Shown piece after piece: positions 16,258 to 30,911 of a DNA stretch of 54,667 bases (positions are counted from its first letter, which is position 1; every line of letters starts with the position of its first letter). This DNA is from Pseudomonadales bacterium. GTDB taxonomy: Bacteria > Pseudomonadota > Gammaproteobacteria > Pseudomonadales > Azotimanducaceae. The notes beneath the pieces are model-generated. The model saw only the letters and a program-made list of their open reading frames with translations, had not been told where the DNA came from and made no database searches. Made by a program: the position numbers and the translations under genes. Location of the stretch: assembly GCA_016779585.1 (NCBI GenBank), contig JADHNI010000017.1, forward strand, positions 1-54,667, in the 5' to 3' direction.

Positions 16258-17238
16258 TTATCCGGGCAGCAGGTCCTTAACCGCGTCACGTTCTTCCGCG
16301 AGTTCAGTTTCCGTGTCCGTCATCTTGCCACGGCTGAATTCGTTGATCTCCAGACCCTGGACGATTGACCAGTCACCACCCGCACAGGTACAGGGGAAGG
16401 AATAAATCAGGCCTTCGGCAATGTCGTAGCTGCCATCTGAATAGACCGCCATGCTGACAATCTCACCGTCGGTGCCAAGGGCCCAGTCGCGCATATGCTC
16501 GATGGCCGCGTTTGCAGCTGACGCTGCGCTGGACAGGCCACGAGCCTTGATGATGGCGGCACCGCGCTGCTGAACCGTGGGGATGAAGTCGCTTTCTACC
16601 CAGTTCTGGTCCACCAGGGTATCGGCAGCCGTACCATCAACAGTGGCATGGAAGATATCCGGGTACTGGGTTGCTGAGTGGTTACCCCAGATCGCCAGGC
16701 CCTTCACGTCTGAAACATGTTTGCCGGTCTTTTGCGCAAGCTGGGTGACAGCGCGGTTGTGGTCGAGGCGCGTCATCGCTGTGAACTGCCTGGGATCAAG
16801 ATCCGGCGCATTACGCTGGGCAATCAGGCAGTTTGTGTTGGCGGGGTTACCCACAACCAGGACTTTCACATCCTTGCCGGCATGATCATTCAGTGACTTG
16901 CCCTGTACAGAGAAAATCGCCGCGTTGGCTTCGAGCAGGTCTTTACGCTCCATGCCAGGTCCACGTGGTCTGGAACCCACCAGCAACGCATAGTCCACAT
17001 CCTTGAACGCAACGTCGGGATTGTCGGTGGCGATGATCTCCTGAACCAGGTCAAAGGCGCAGTCATCCAGTTCCATGACAACACCCGACAGGGCTTCCAT
17101 GGCTGGGGGGATTTCCAGGAGCTGCAGGATGACAGGCTGGTCAGCGCCAAGCATCTGGCCGGAAGCAATTCGAAAAAGCAGGGAATAACTGATCTGTCCC
17201 GCTGCACCTGTTACCGCTACCCTGACTGGTTGTTTCAT
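16258..17238 (-). CDS. mdh: Malate dehydrogenase
   Basis: MDH interconverts malate and oxaloacetate with NAD in the TCA cycle. The 326-residue protein belongs to the cytosolic-type branch found in many proteobacteria: [19 protein letters not shown] (NAD-binding glycine loop), [18 protein letters not shown] (mobile loop with substrate arginines), [19 protein letters not shown] and the catalytic histidine in [13 protein letters not shown] chose the ATG at 17238, preceded by AGAGGAAC; longer upstream frames run into non-coding repeat-like sequence. The gene is monocistronic and followed by the convergent ManA-like gene after 23 nt. Confidence 0.96.
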   Translation of the reverse strand: MKQPVRVAVTGAAGQISYSLLFRIASGQMLGADQPVILQLLEIPPAMEALSGVVMELDDCAFDLVQEIIATDNPDVAFKDVDYALLVGSRPRGPGMERKDLLEANAAIFSVQGKSLNDHAGKDVKVLVVGNPANTNCLIAQRNAPDLDPRQFTAMTRLDHNRAVTQLAQKTGKHVSDVKGLAIWGNHSATQYPDIFHATVDGTAADTLVDQNWVESDFIPTVQQRGAAIIKARGLSSAASAANAAIEHMRDWALGTDGEIVSMAVYSDGSYDIAEGLIYSFPCTCAGGDWSIVQGLEINEFSRGKMTDTETELAEERDAVKDLLPG

Positions 17239-17292
17239 AGTGTTCCTCTCTTTCGAAATGTTTGTCGCCGACTGGCTGTTTTGAGGGCGCCG

Positions 17293-17298
17293 ATTATA
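17293..17298 (-). promoter_or_regulatory. Candidate -10 element for mdh
   Basis: On the minus strand TATAAT occurs 54 nt before the mdh ATG, followed by a GC-rich discriminator (CGGCGCC). A -35 match at the right distance is poor. Confidence 0.35.
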
Positions 17299-17299
17299 G

Positions 17300-17700
17300 G
17301 CTTTCTGAAATTGTCTTGCGAGCCACGCTTGTTTCCGGCCATGGCTTCGCTCGCATCGGGTACCGCATTGGCAGCACCGGCGTAAACCCATCCCTGGGGC
17401 CTGACACGAAACCGTCCAGGTTTCGAGTCTGCTGCCAACGGGTACCCGACCCCTCGCCTCACGGCCATCGCGAGACCCAGGTCACGATCCTCGCGAGCGT
17501 CTTGGCGCGGCACCCCGGAGATACCCGCGACGATGTCCAAGCGAGCGCGCCCGGGGAAAGGGTTGCGGCAGACTCGCGGGCAGGGATAGCCCGCGTGTCA
17601 GCGTTGCAAGGACGCACTCGAGCGGTGCCGCGACCCATTACCCGTGGCAGCGAGCAGCACCAACCCGCAGGTATCACGGAAGTGCCCACCCCTCCCAATC
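17300..17700. repeat. Structured, repeat-like intergenic region between mdh and gltB
   Basis: About 645 bases separate mdh from gltB, far more than anywhere else in the window. The central 400 bases hold short palindromes separated by similar motifs. Clear hairpins are CGAAACC/GGTTTCG at 17407-17425 (5-nt loop), CGCGAG/CTCGCG at 17469-17495 and CGCGGG/CCCGCG at 17575-17595 (9-nt loop). Related words recur, such as GGGTACC at 17359, GGGTACCCG near 17440 and GGGATA or GGGATG variants in loops. It looks like a decayed array of intergenic repeat units of the kind common in gammaproteobacteria. An open frame across it on the plus strand has no protein-like composition. Confidence 0.5.
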
Positions 17701-17783
17701 TCCATCAAAGTTCCACATTTGAAAACATCATAAAAATCAGAGATTTAGAAACTAAACAAATGGCGCGCACCGTGCCTAAACTC

Positions 17784-17811
17784 TTGACTTTCAACGGGCT
17801 AATGATATTGT
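17784..17811 (+). promoter_or_regulatory. Candidate promoter of gltBD
   Basis: TTGACT (17784-17789) and TATTGT (17806-17811) are separated by 16 nt, about 75 nt before the gltB ATG. The surrounding sequence is AT-rich, in contrast to the GC-rich repeat region upstream. Confidence 0.45.
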
Positions 17812-17884
17812 TTCCGCCCCGTTTTACGGCCAGCCCTAACTCGCAAGTGGCACCGTTTCGGGCCTAACAAACAGAGTCCAGCAG

Positions 17885-22459
<4,575 letters not shown>

Positions 22460-22480
22460 AAATTTTACAAGAGCGTAGTT

Positions 22481-23920
22481 ATGGGTAAGCCAACAGGGTT
22501 TAAGGAGTTCGATCGCGAAACGGAACCGTATCGTGATCCGGCAGTTCGACTGGTCGACTTCGAGGAACTGTATACCGAACACAATGAAGAGCACTTAACC
22601 ACACAGGGCGCCAGGTGTATGGATTGTGGTGTGCCTTTCTGCCAGTCAGGCAACGGTTGTCCGATTCACAACCTGATCCCTGAGTGGAACGACCTCGTCT
22701 ACAAGGGACGCTGGCACGACGCCCTGGATCGGCTGCATAAAACCAACAACTTCCCGGAATTCACCGGTCGCGTTTGCCCGGCGCCCTGCGAGGGAGCCTG
22801 TGTACTGGGAATTACCAACCCACCGGTCACCATTAAGAACATAGAAAACGCAATTATTGATCGAGGCTATGCAGAGGGCTGGGTGGTTGCCAAGCCACCT
22901 ACTTCACGCACTGACAAGAAAATCGCCATTGTGGGCTCAGGCCCCTGCGGCCTTGCGGCAGCTGACCAGCTGAACAAGGCGGGCCACAGCGTTACCGTAT
23001 ATGAACGCGCAGATCGCATCGGCGGTCTCCTCATGTACGGCATTCCAAACATGAAGCTGGACAAGGATGTGGTCGATCGTCGCGTCCAGATTATGCGGGA
23101 CGAAGGCGTTCAGTTTATTGTGAATGCCGATGTCGGCAAGAACGTTGACGTAAAGGAATTGATCGACGGAAACGACGCCGTGTTATTGGCAACAGGCGCA
23201 ACTGTCGCGCGCGACCTGCCTATTCCAAACCGGGATGCCAGGGGCGTTCACCTGGCAATGGAGTTTCTAACTGCAAATACAAAGAGCCTGCTGGATTCGA
23301 ACCTCGAAGACGGCAACTATATCTCGGCAAAAGACAAAGACGTGATCGTGATTGGTGGTGGTGACACAGGTACCGACTGTATTGGTACATCACTGCGCCA
23401 TGGCTGCAAGTCGTTGGTCAACTTTGAGCTGCTGCCAAAACCGCCCGCCGAACGCGCGCCGGACAATCCCTGGCCCCTGTGGCCACGAATTTATCGCGTT
23501 GACTATGGCCACGCGGAGGCTGCGAATCGTTTTGGTGAGGACCCTCGTGTTTACTCCATCATGAGTAAAGAGTTCCTCAAAGACGATAACGGAAACCTCA
23601 CCGGCATCGTGACCGTGAATGTCGACGAAAAAATCCAGGAGATTCCAGGTACCGAGAAAACCTGGAAAGCAGACCTGATCCTGCTGTCGATGGGTTTCCT
23701 GCAGCCGGAGCACTACATCAACGAAGCGCTGGGTATGGAAACGGACGACCGGGGTAACTTCAAGGCAACCAAGGATGATTTCCGAACCAGCATTCCCAGG
23801 GTTTACGCTGCCGCTGACTGTCGTCGCGGACAGGACCTGGTTGTCAGGGCGATCAATGAAGGCCGTGAAGCGGCCCGTGAGATCGACAGGGACCTTATGG
23901 GTTCAACCCAGTTACCTTAA
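22481..23920 (+). CDS. gltD: Glutamate synthase small subunit GltD
   Basis: GltD is the FAD-containing subunit that passes electrons from NADPH to GltB. The 479-residue protein has N-terminal cysteine motifs for the two 4Fe-4S clusters (CMDCGVPFC with NGCP, and [10 protein letters not shown]), an FAD site ([15 protein letters not shown] near residues 150-164) and an NADPH site ([11 protein letters not shown]). The C-terminal [18 protein letters not shown] is typical. It ends 16 nt from the convergent aroB stop. Confidence 0.97.
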   Translation: MGKPTGFKEFDRETEPYRDPAVRLVDFEELYTEHNEEHLTTQGARCMDCGVPFCQSGNGCPIHNLIPEWNDLVYKGRWHDALDRLHKTNNFPEFTGRVCPAPCEGACVLGITNPPVTIKNIENAIIDRGYAEGWVVAKPPTSRTDKKIAIVGSGPCGLAAADQLNKAGHSVTVYERADRIGGLLMYGIPNMKLDKDVVDRRVQIMRDEGVQFIVNADVGKNVDVKELIDGNDAVLLATGATVARDLPIPNRDARGVHLAMEFLTANTKSLLDSNLEDGNYISAKDKDVIVIGGGDTGTDCIGTSLRHGCKSLVNFELLPKPPAERAPDNPWPLWPRIYRVDYGHAEAANRFGEDPRVYSIMSKEFLKDDNGNLTGIVTVNVDEKIQEIPGTEKTWKADLILLSMGFLQPEHYINEALGMETDDRGNFKATKDDFRTSIPRVYAAADCRRGQDLVVRAINEGREAAREIDRDLMGSTQLP

Positions 23921-23936
23921 ATGTTTGGCAAGAAGA

Positions 23937-25022
23937 CTAGCAGGCGCTGATCGCCTCTTTGACAAGCTGCACGGGAACATCGTCGACCAGTTCAGTTTTT
24001 CCGATACCGCCATCCAGTAAAACAAAGCGCATGCCTGCATCGGTGGCTTTCTTGTCCTTCGCCATTAGCTGAAGCATGGTCTCAATGGAAAGTTCTGCCG
24101 GCCGATGGATGGGCAAGCCAGCCTTCTCAACAACTGAGCGAATTCGTGCAACATCACCGCCTGAGCAGCGATCCAGTTTCAGGGATAACTCAGCGGCCAT
24201 TACCATGCCTGCGCCAACGGCTTCTCCGTGCAGCCACCTGCCATACCCCATACCGGTTTCGATGGCGTGACCAAAGGTGTGGCCAAAGTTAAGCAGTGCA
24301 CGTTTTCCGGCTTCCTTTTCATCTTCAGCTACCACTGCGGCCTTGATCTCGCAGCTGCCTTTGATTGCCGTGGTCATACTCGATGAGTCGAGAGAACGGA
24401 GCTTCTCAATGTCTGCTTCCACCTGGCTAAAATAGCCGGCGTCCGCCAGCACACCATGCTTGATCACCTCCGCAAGACCGGCTGAGAGTTCCCGCCGGGG
24501 CAGTGTCGCGAGGGTCTCCGTGTCAATAATCACACCCCTGGGCTGGTGGAAGGCGCCTATCATGTTTTTGCCCAGCTCATGGTTCACGGCCGTCTTGCCG
24601 CCTACAGAAGAATCTACCTGGGAAAGCAAAGTCGTGGGTACCTGGATAAACGGCACACCACGCTGGTAGGCGGCTGCTACAAATCCGGCGGTATCGCCAA
24701 CGACACCGCCACCCAGGGCGATAATCGTCGTTGTTCTGTTGTGTCCTGCTTCGAGAAGGCTGCCGATAATCGTCTCAAGAGTCGCCAGGGTCTTGTATTG
24801 CTCACCATCCTGCATGAGATAGACATCAGTCTTCAGACCTTCCAGCTGGGCCTGTATTGCACTCAGGTAGTGCCCCGCAACTGTGTCATTCGAGATAATG
24901 AAAGCCTGGTTGCCCCTGATATAGCGACGCACTGAATCGGTTTGGGACAGGAGTCCACTGCCTATCCTGATGTCATAGGCATTATCACCCAGGTCCAGGA
25001 AAACAGTCTGTTCGTTATTCAA
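23937..25022 (-). CDS. aroB: 3-dehydroquinate synthase
   Basis: AroB converts DAHP to 3-dehydroquinate, the second shikimate step, using NAD and a divalent metal. The 361-residue protein contains the NAD-binding stretch IALGGGVVGDTAGFVAA, RGVPFIQVPTTLLSQVDSSVGGK and metal ligands in LNFGHTFGHAIE and LHGEAVGAGMVMA. It overlaps the 3' end of aroK by 8 nt, as in other gammaproteobacteria where aroKB follows pilMNOPQ. It ends convergently with gltD; the damX gene often found next is absent. Confidence 0.97.
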   Translation of the reverse strand: MNNEQTVFLDLGDNAYDIRIGSGLLSQTDSVRRYIRGNQAFIISNDTVAGHYLSAIQAQLEGLKTDVYLMQDGEQYKTLATLETIIGSLLEAGHNRTTTIIALGGGVVGDTAGFVAAAYQRGVPFIQVPTTLLSQVDSSVGGKTAVNHELGKNMIGAFHQPRGVIIDTETLATLPRRELSAGLAEVIKHGVLADAGYFSQVEADIEKLRSLDSSSMTTAIKGSCEIKAAVVAEDEKEAGKRALLNFGHTFGHAIETGMGYGRWLHGEAVGAGMVMAAELSLKLDRCSGGDVARIRSVVEKAGLPIHRPAELSIETMLQLMAKDKKATDAGMRFVLLDGGIGKTELVDDVPVQLVKEAISAC

Positions 25023-25557
25023 CGAAACCCTCCTTCTGTAACTGTTGCATCACCAGGTTGGCCGCCTTGCGACTTCCATCATCCGGTACCATGATGTGAA
25101 CGTCTGCCACTTCCCGATACAGGGGACCTCGCTCTTGCTTGATCCTTGTCAGCACCTTTTTCGGGTCATTGTTCTGCAGTAACGGGCGCTTCTTGTCCCT
25201 GGCTGTACGTTTAACCAGCAGGTCAACATCAGAGTCCAGGTAAATCACTATGCCTCGCGTCTTGAGAAAGCCGCGATTTTGCTTACGAATCACCGCACCA
25301 CCACCTGTTGCAACCAGCAGTCCATCCTGCCTGGTCAGGTCATCCAGCACGGAAGTTTCGCGAGCGCGAAAGCCATCTTCGCCCTCCACATCAAATATCC
25401 AGGGTATGTCGGCACCGCACCGGCGCTCTATTTCCTGGTCACAATCAATAAACTCGAGGCCCAGTTCTCGTGCGACAAGCTTTCCGATGGTCGTTTTACC
25501 GACACCCATTGGGCCGACCAGGAAGACACGTCGGGGATGAGAACTGACAACTTGCAT
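25015..25557 (-). CDS. aroK: Shikimate kinase
   Basis: AroK phosphorylates shikimate at O3 with ATP. In the 180-residue protein the P-loop is GPMGVGKTTIG (about residues 16-26), the shikimate-binding Asp is in DCDQEIE, the Arg in FRARE and the glycine turn in ATGGGAV. The lid arginine region is RTARDKKRPLLQ. It lies 46 nt after pilQ and overlaps aroB, so the shikimate genes are probably cotranscribed with the pilus operon. Confidence 0.96.
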   Translation of the reverse strand: MQVVSSHPRRVFLVGPMGVGKTTIGKLVARELGLEFIDCDQEIERRCGADIPWIFDVEGEDGFRARETSVLDDLTRQDGLLVATGGGAVIRKQNRGFLKTRGIVIYLDSDVDLLVKRTARDKKRPLLQNNDPKKVLTRIKQERGPLYREVADVHIMVPDDGSRKAANLVMQQLQKEGFVE

Positions 25558-25565
25558 GACGGAGA

Positions 25566-25594
25566 CGGAGGATAACCTAAAAAGTCATCCTCCG
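25566..25594. other. Perfect 8-bp hairpin between pilQ and aroK
   Basis: CGGAGGAT (25566-25573) and ATCCTCCG (25587-25594) can pair around a 13-nt loop. It occupies the short gap between pilQ and aroK. There is no U-tract, so it is not a standard terminator; it may affect processing or aroK expression. Confidence 0.4.
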
Positions 25595-25603
25595 ACGGAA
25601 GAT

Positions 25604-27694
25604 TTATCGCGACGTCAGGGAATCCCGAATCAGTCGTGGTGTAATAAAGATCAGCAGTTCCTGCTTGTCATCAGAACGCGTGGTCTGCTTGAACAGGTTG
25701 CCTACCCAGGGCAGGTCTCCAAGAATCGGGGTCTTGGAAACACCTTCCGTGACCGTCGTCTGGAACACACCACCCAGCACAATGGTTTCGCCGTTGTTCA
25801 CCAATACCTGCGTCTGGATACTGTTGGTCCGGATACTCGGCACGCCGTTGAATACCGCACCAATCGAATCCTGTGTGACCTCGAGGTCCATAATGATTCG
25901 ATCATCAGGCGTGATGCGAGGCGTTACACTCAGACCCAGGACAGCATCCTGGAACTGTGTGGAGGTTGCACCACTGCTCGATGCTTCCTGGTAAGGAATC
26001 TGGTCACCAGACTCGATTGAGGCTTCCTGCTTATCTGAAGTAATTACCTTCGGTCTAGCAATAACTTCACCACGGCCTTCTGTTTCCAGGGCAGAAAGTT
26101 CCATATCCAGCAGGTAATCCTCGCCAATCAGGCCGAAGGCAAAACTGGAAGCGTTACCAGTTGCGGGCAGATCGACAATCAGGTTTTCTTCAGCGCTGTA
26201 GGTGAGCGAATCCTCACCAATGGAGTCTTTGATCTCACCCAGGGTTGTCAGCGAGCCACCAAAGTGCGAGAAGGTGTCGCCACCGTTATGAGTACCGTAA
26301 CCCAGAGCACCCCAGCGAACACCAAGTGACTCACCAAAGCTGGAGGTTGCCGTCACGATACGCGCTTCAATCAGCACCTGTCTTACGGGCACATCGAGTC
26401 GGTCCAGAACTTCACGGAACTCATTAATTCGGTCAGTTGTTTCCGTGATGATTATAGAGTTGGTTCTCTCATCAACGATCACTGAACCACGGGAAGAAAT
26501 AACGCCTTCACCGCCGCCTTCTTCACCACCAGCACTTTGGAAAAGCGCAAAAATTTCAGCCGCGCTGGCGTACTTCACTTCAATAAATTCTGTTCGCAAT
26601 GGCGCCAGTTCTGACATCTGCTGCCTGGATTCAAGTTCCAGCTGCTCACGGGCCTGGAGTTCAGCAGCCGGAGCAATCATCAGCACGTTACCAACCAGGC
26701 GTTTGTCCAGCCCCTTGGTCTTCATGATGATTTCAAGTGCCTGGTCCCAGGGCACGTTTTTTAATCGCAATGTGATTCGCCCCGCAACCGTATCACTGGC
26801 CACGAGGTTCAGGTCGGTAAAGTCTGCAATCAGCTGGAGCACCGAGCGAATCTCAATGTCCTGGAAGTTCAGCGAGAGCTTTTCACCACGGAACCGGAAG
26901 GCCTGGTCGGCATTTTCAAGATCCGCAGCGGTCATTGTCTTTACCTCAAGGGTAAAGATGTTATCAGCCTGGTACGCCAGGTAATCGAAGTCACCGGACG
27001 GTTCAATGATCATGACCGTGTCGCCGTCTTCCGGCAGCGCATCCACCATGGTGACGGGTGTGGCAAAGTCGGTAACATCCAGTCGACGCTGCAGGCGTTC
27101 CGGAATGATCGTGTTGGCAAACTCAACCCGGATGTTGCCACCTTCACTGGTAACGTCAACACCGATACCCACGTCAGAGAGTCTTACGATGACACGTCCT
27201 TCGCCGTTTTCCCCGCGCCGAAAGTCCACTTCCTCGATAGTCGGGAAGTCTTCATCGTAGGCGCTGCCAGAATCTGAACTTGCAGTGTAGGTTTCCTGGG
27301 AATGGTCGCTAACCAGACCATCATCCTCAGCACCCACCAGGACATAGAGAGAATTGCCAATTACACGGGAGCTGTATGCAACCAGCGCACCCATGGACAC
27401 AATCACACGGGTGCGATCACCGGCTTCAACCACGGTGACACTTCTTGCATTACCTGAGCCCAGAGGGTGGTGCTTCGTGGGCAGACCACTCATCACTCCA
27501 TTCAGGTCCAGTGCAATACGCGCCGGTTGCTCAATGGTGTAACCGGTTGGATCCGGTGGTACACCATCAAAGATCATCCTGATCTCGGTCTTGTCGCCAG
27601 GCAGAGACGAGAACTCAATATCCTCCATGGTGACGCCAAACGCATAGCCGCTGAATACAAGCGACAACACAGTGAGCAGTATTCTCTTTGTCAT
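25604..27694 (-). CDS. pilQ: Type IV pilus outer-membrane secretin PilQ
   Basis: PilQ forms the outer-membrane ring through which the type IV pilus passes. Starting at the ATG at 27694 (696 residues) gives a good signal peptide (MTKRILLTVLSLVFSGYAFG); an ATG at 27721 adds nine polar residues. Two AMIN domains (about 25-120 and 150-250) precede an STN/N0 domain (LNFQDIEIRSVLQLIADFTD), an N1 domain (VKYASAAEIFALF) with a Gly-Glu-rich insertion, and the secretin beta-domain (VIARPKVITSDKQEASIESG and VPSIRTNSIQTQVLVNNGET). It is the last gene of pilMNOPQ. Confidence 0.97.
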   Translation of the reverse strand: MTKRILLTVLSLVFSGYAFGVTMEDIEFSSLPGDKTEIRMIFDGVPPDPTGYTIEQPARIALDLNGVMSGLPTKHHPLGSGNARSVTVVEAGDRTRVIVSMGALVAYSSRVIGNSLYVLVGAEDDGLVSDHSQETYTASSDSGSAYDEDFPTIEEVDFRRGENGEGRVIVRLSDVGIGVDVTSEGGNIRVEFANTIIPERLQRRLDVTDFATPVTMVDALPEDGDTVMIIEPSGDFDYLAYQADNIFTLEVKTMTAADLENADQAFRFRGEKLSLNFQDIEIRSVLQLIADFTDLNLVASDTVAGRITLRLKNVPWDQALEIIMKTKGLDKRLVGNVLMIAPAAELQAREQLELESRQQMSELAPLRTEFIEVKYASAAEIFALFQSAGGEEGGGEGVISSRGSVIVDERTNSIIITETTDRINEFREVLDRLDVPVRQVLIEARIVTATSSFGESLGVRWGALGYGTHNGGDTFSHFGGSLTTLGEIKDSIGEDSLTYSAEENLIVDLPATGNASSFAFGLIGEDYLLDMELSALETEGRGEVIARPKVITSDKQEASIESGDQIPYQEASSSGATSTQFQDAVLGLSVTPRITPDDRIIMDLEVTQDSIGAVFNGVPSIRTNSIQTQVLVNNGETIVLGGVFQTTVTEGVSKTPILGDLPWVGNLFKQTTRSDDKQELLIFITPRLIRDSLTSR

Positions 27695-27745
27695 TGTTTC
27701 CACCATATTTGCACTGGTCATATCAATGCACCCCCAAAAATTAGG

Positions 27746-28291
27746 TTACTGAAAACCCCTCAGTTCAATAGTCCTGGGCCTTCTCAGCCATCCCCCGGCA
27801 CCGTCACTAACAATTTCGGTGACGTCGATGCGCGTATCTTCAATACTCTCAATCTGGCCCCATTGGTCGCCCATGTAGTCGCCTACCTGCACCCGGTGAA
27901 CACCACCCTGGGAATCCTCGATCAAAGCAAAAGATGTATTGTCTTTCTGCAATGTGCCCACCATGGCAAGTGCCGAGAGCGGGAAGCGCTCCAGGTACTG
28001 CTTCACATGGTTCTTCGGCGGTTTCACGCCGACATTTCTCTTTTGTTCTTCCGTCTTTGGCGGAATGATTACCGGCGGTTCAAATGGGCTCCGCTGGTTA
28101 GCCGCACCATAAGTAAAGGCCTGGTAGGCTTCGAATTCCGGCAGTGGCGCGATCGTGCCACGAGGCTTGCCTTCCACTTCCTGCATGAACTCCCTGAGAT
28201 CGGCATAACGATCACCACCGGAACATCCGGCCAGCACCGCCAAAGCGACCATCAGTAACAGGTTTCTAATTGCTCCAGTCAGACTGCTCAT
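27746..28291 (-). CDS. pilP: Type IV pilus assembly lipoprotein PilP
   Basis: PilP is an inner-membrane lipoprotein that links PilN/PilO to PilQ. The 181-residue protein has a lipobox LAVLAGC (Cys near residue 22), a flexible linker, the RSPFEPP motif and the beta-domain with LVGTLQKDNTSFALIEDSQG-like sequence (here MVGTLQKDNTSFALI) and HRVQVGDYMGDQWG. It lies between pilO and pilQ, spaced 14 and 24-51 nt depending on the pilQ start. Confidence 0.95.
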   Translation of the reverse strand: MSSLTGAIRNLLLMVALAVLAGCSGGDRYADLREFMQEVEGKPRGTIAPLPEFEAYQAFTYGAANQRSPFEPPVIIPPKTEEQKRNVGVKPPKNHVKQYLERFPLSALAMVGTLQKDNTSFALIEDSQGGVHRVQVGDYMGDQWGQIESIEDTRIDVTEIVSDGAGGWLRRPRTIELRGFQ

Positions 28292-28305
28292 CTTCCTATC
28301 GCCCG

Positions 28306-28941
28306 TTAGCCCCTTTCATCGTTATATCGATACGTCTTGGCCAGAATCGTCATCGTCAGATTACTACCAGGCGTATCACTACCGGCAGACCTGCCCCGGG
28401 GTTCAATCGAAAAGTCGTGTAAGGTCACAATTCGTGACAGGTCAGCAACATCACTGACAAATGAACCCAGGCCGTGATATCCACCAGAAACCACAATCGC
28501 GATTGGCTTTTCGATGTAGAACTCATACTTTGATTCCGGTTGCAGATCGATGCTGGAAAAAGTCAGGCCGTTCTTCAGGCCAACCAGCGTTATGTCTTCG
28601 ATCAGGCCTGGAATCTCAGTATCAGAAGGAAGCTGACGAAGAATCGCCTCAAAGGACTCTTCCATTTGCTTTTGCTGTACCCGGTAGGCTTCAAGGTGCG
28701 CGGCTTCAAAGAACTTCTTTTCATAGTCCTGTTTCAGCGTGGTTTCATGAGACTGCACGCCAGCGAGCTCTTTCTGCAGGTTAGTCACATGAAGCGCATA
28801 ACCCATGGCGAGCGCACCGGCAAAACAAACGATCCAGATAATGGCCTTGATCGCCACCGGCCAGGAACCAACGTTATTGATATCGTTGAGCTGGCTGGTA
28901 TCAAAACTCTGTATGCTCTCGAGGAGATCTTCCATTGCCAT
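28306..28941 (-). CDS. pilO: Type IV pilus inner-membrane protein PilO
   Basis: PilO pairs with PilN to form the periplasmic part of the alignment complex. The 211-residue protein has a cytoplasmic N-terminus with DLNDINNVGSWP-like sequence (LNDINNVGSWPVAIK), one membrane span (about 30-50), a coiled coil (about 55-105) and a ferredoxin-like periplasmic domain (FSSIDLQPESKYEFYIEKPI). It begins directly at the pilN stop. Confidence 0.95.
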   Translation of the reverse strand: MAMEDLLESIQSFDTSQLNDINNVGSWPVAIKAIIWIVCFAGALAMGYALHVTNLQKELAGVQSHETTLKQDYEKKFFEAAHLEAYRVQQKQMEESFEAILRQLPSDTEIPGLIEDITLVGLKNGLTFSSIDLQPESKYEFYIEKPIAIVVSGGYHGLGSFVSDVADLSRIVTLHDFSIEPRGRSAGSDTPGSNLTMTILAKTYRYNDERG

Positions 28942-28942
28942 G

Positions 28943-29518
28943 TTAAATAGCCTCCTCGTCTTCTTTTTTCGGTGTTGTCTGTGACACCGTTAAAGTGAAT
29001 TGGCTGGCCTGGGGACCATATTGTGGACTTGCCTTGATAGCGGTCACATTGGGTGCCTCAAACCACTCCGATTCGGAGAAGTTTCTCAGCTGGTTCGATA
29101 TCCGGTTGTTGGATTCCGCGATACCGGCGATCGAAAGCGTTGTACCCGACATGGTCAGGTCCGTGAAGAAAACCCTCGGGGCCAGCTGACGAGCCAGCTC
29201 GTCAAACACCCGAACGATAATCGGCCGGTTACCCTGCAACTCCTGGATAACGCGCATCCTTGAAAGCAATTCGTTTCGTTTCTGCTGCAGTAATTTAATC
29301 TCCGCAATCCGCTCATCCAGCACCTTGATTTCCTGGTCCAGGAAATCGTTTCGAGCCTGTTGGTAATCAATGGAATTGGTGTAATAACGGTCAACGGCAA
29401 AAATAATCAAGCCGGCAATCGCCAGAACAGCAACCGTTACCTGAAGAAACTCCTGCTTTTTCTGTTCTCGTAACTCTTCCCGCCAGGGTAAGAGGTTAAT
29501 TTTGATATCGTGAGCCAT
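28943..29518 (-). CDS. pilN: Type IV pilus inner-membrane protein PilN
   Basis: PilN binds PilM through its short cytoplasmic tail. That tail is present: INLLPWREELREQKKQEF (about residues 7-24). A single span (about 25-43) is followed by a coiled coil and a periplasmic domain with RVFFTDLTMSGTTLSIAG. The product has 191 residues, the normal length. The gene is spaced 24 nt from pilM and abuts pilO. Confidence 0.96.
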   Translation of the reverse strand: MAHDIKINLLPWREELREQKKQEFLQVTVAVLAIAGLIIFAVDRYYTNSIDYQQARNDFLDQEIKVLDERIAEIKLLQQKRNELLSRMRVIQELQGNRPIIVRVFDELARQLAPRVFFTDLTMSGTTLSIAGIAESNNRISNQLRNFSESEWFEAPNVTAIKASPQYGPQASQFTLTVSQTTPKKEDEEAI

Positions 29519-29542
29519 CTATCCTCTCCTCATCACCGGCAA

Positions 29543-30911
<1,369 letters not shown>

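Noticed and set aside
17262..17867. Open reading frame of 201 codons on the plus strand between mdh and gltB
   Set aside because: It runs through palindromic repeat-like sequence, has no ribosome-binding site, no domain and a composition (many Arg, Pro, Ser, Gly) typical of random GC-rich frames.
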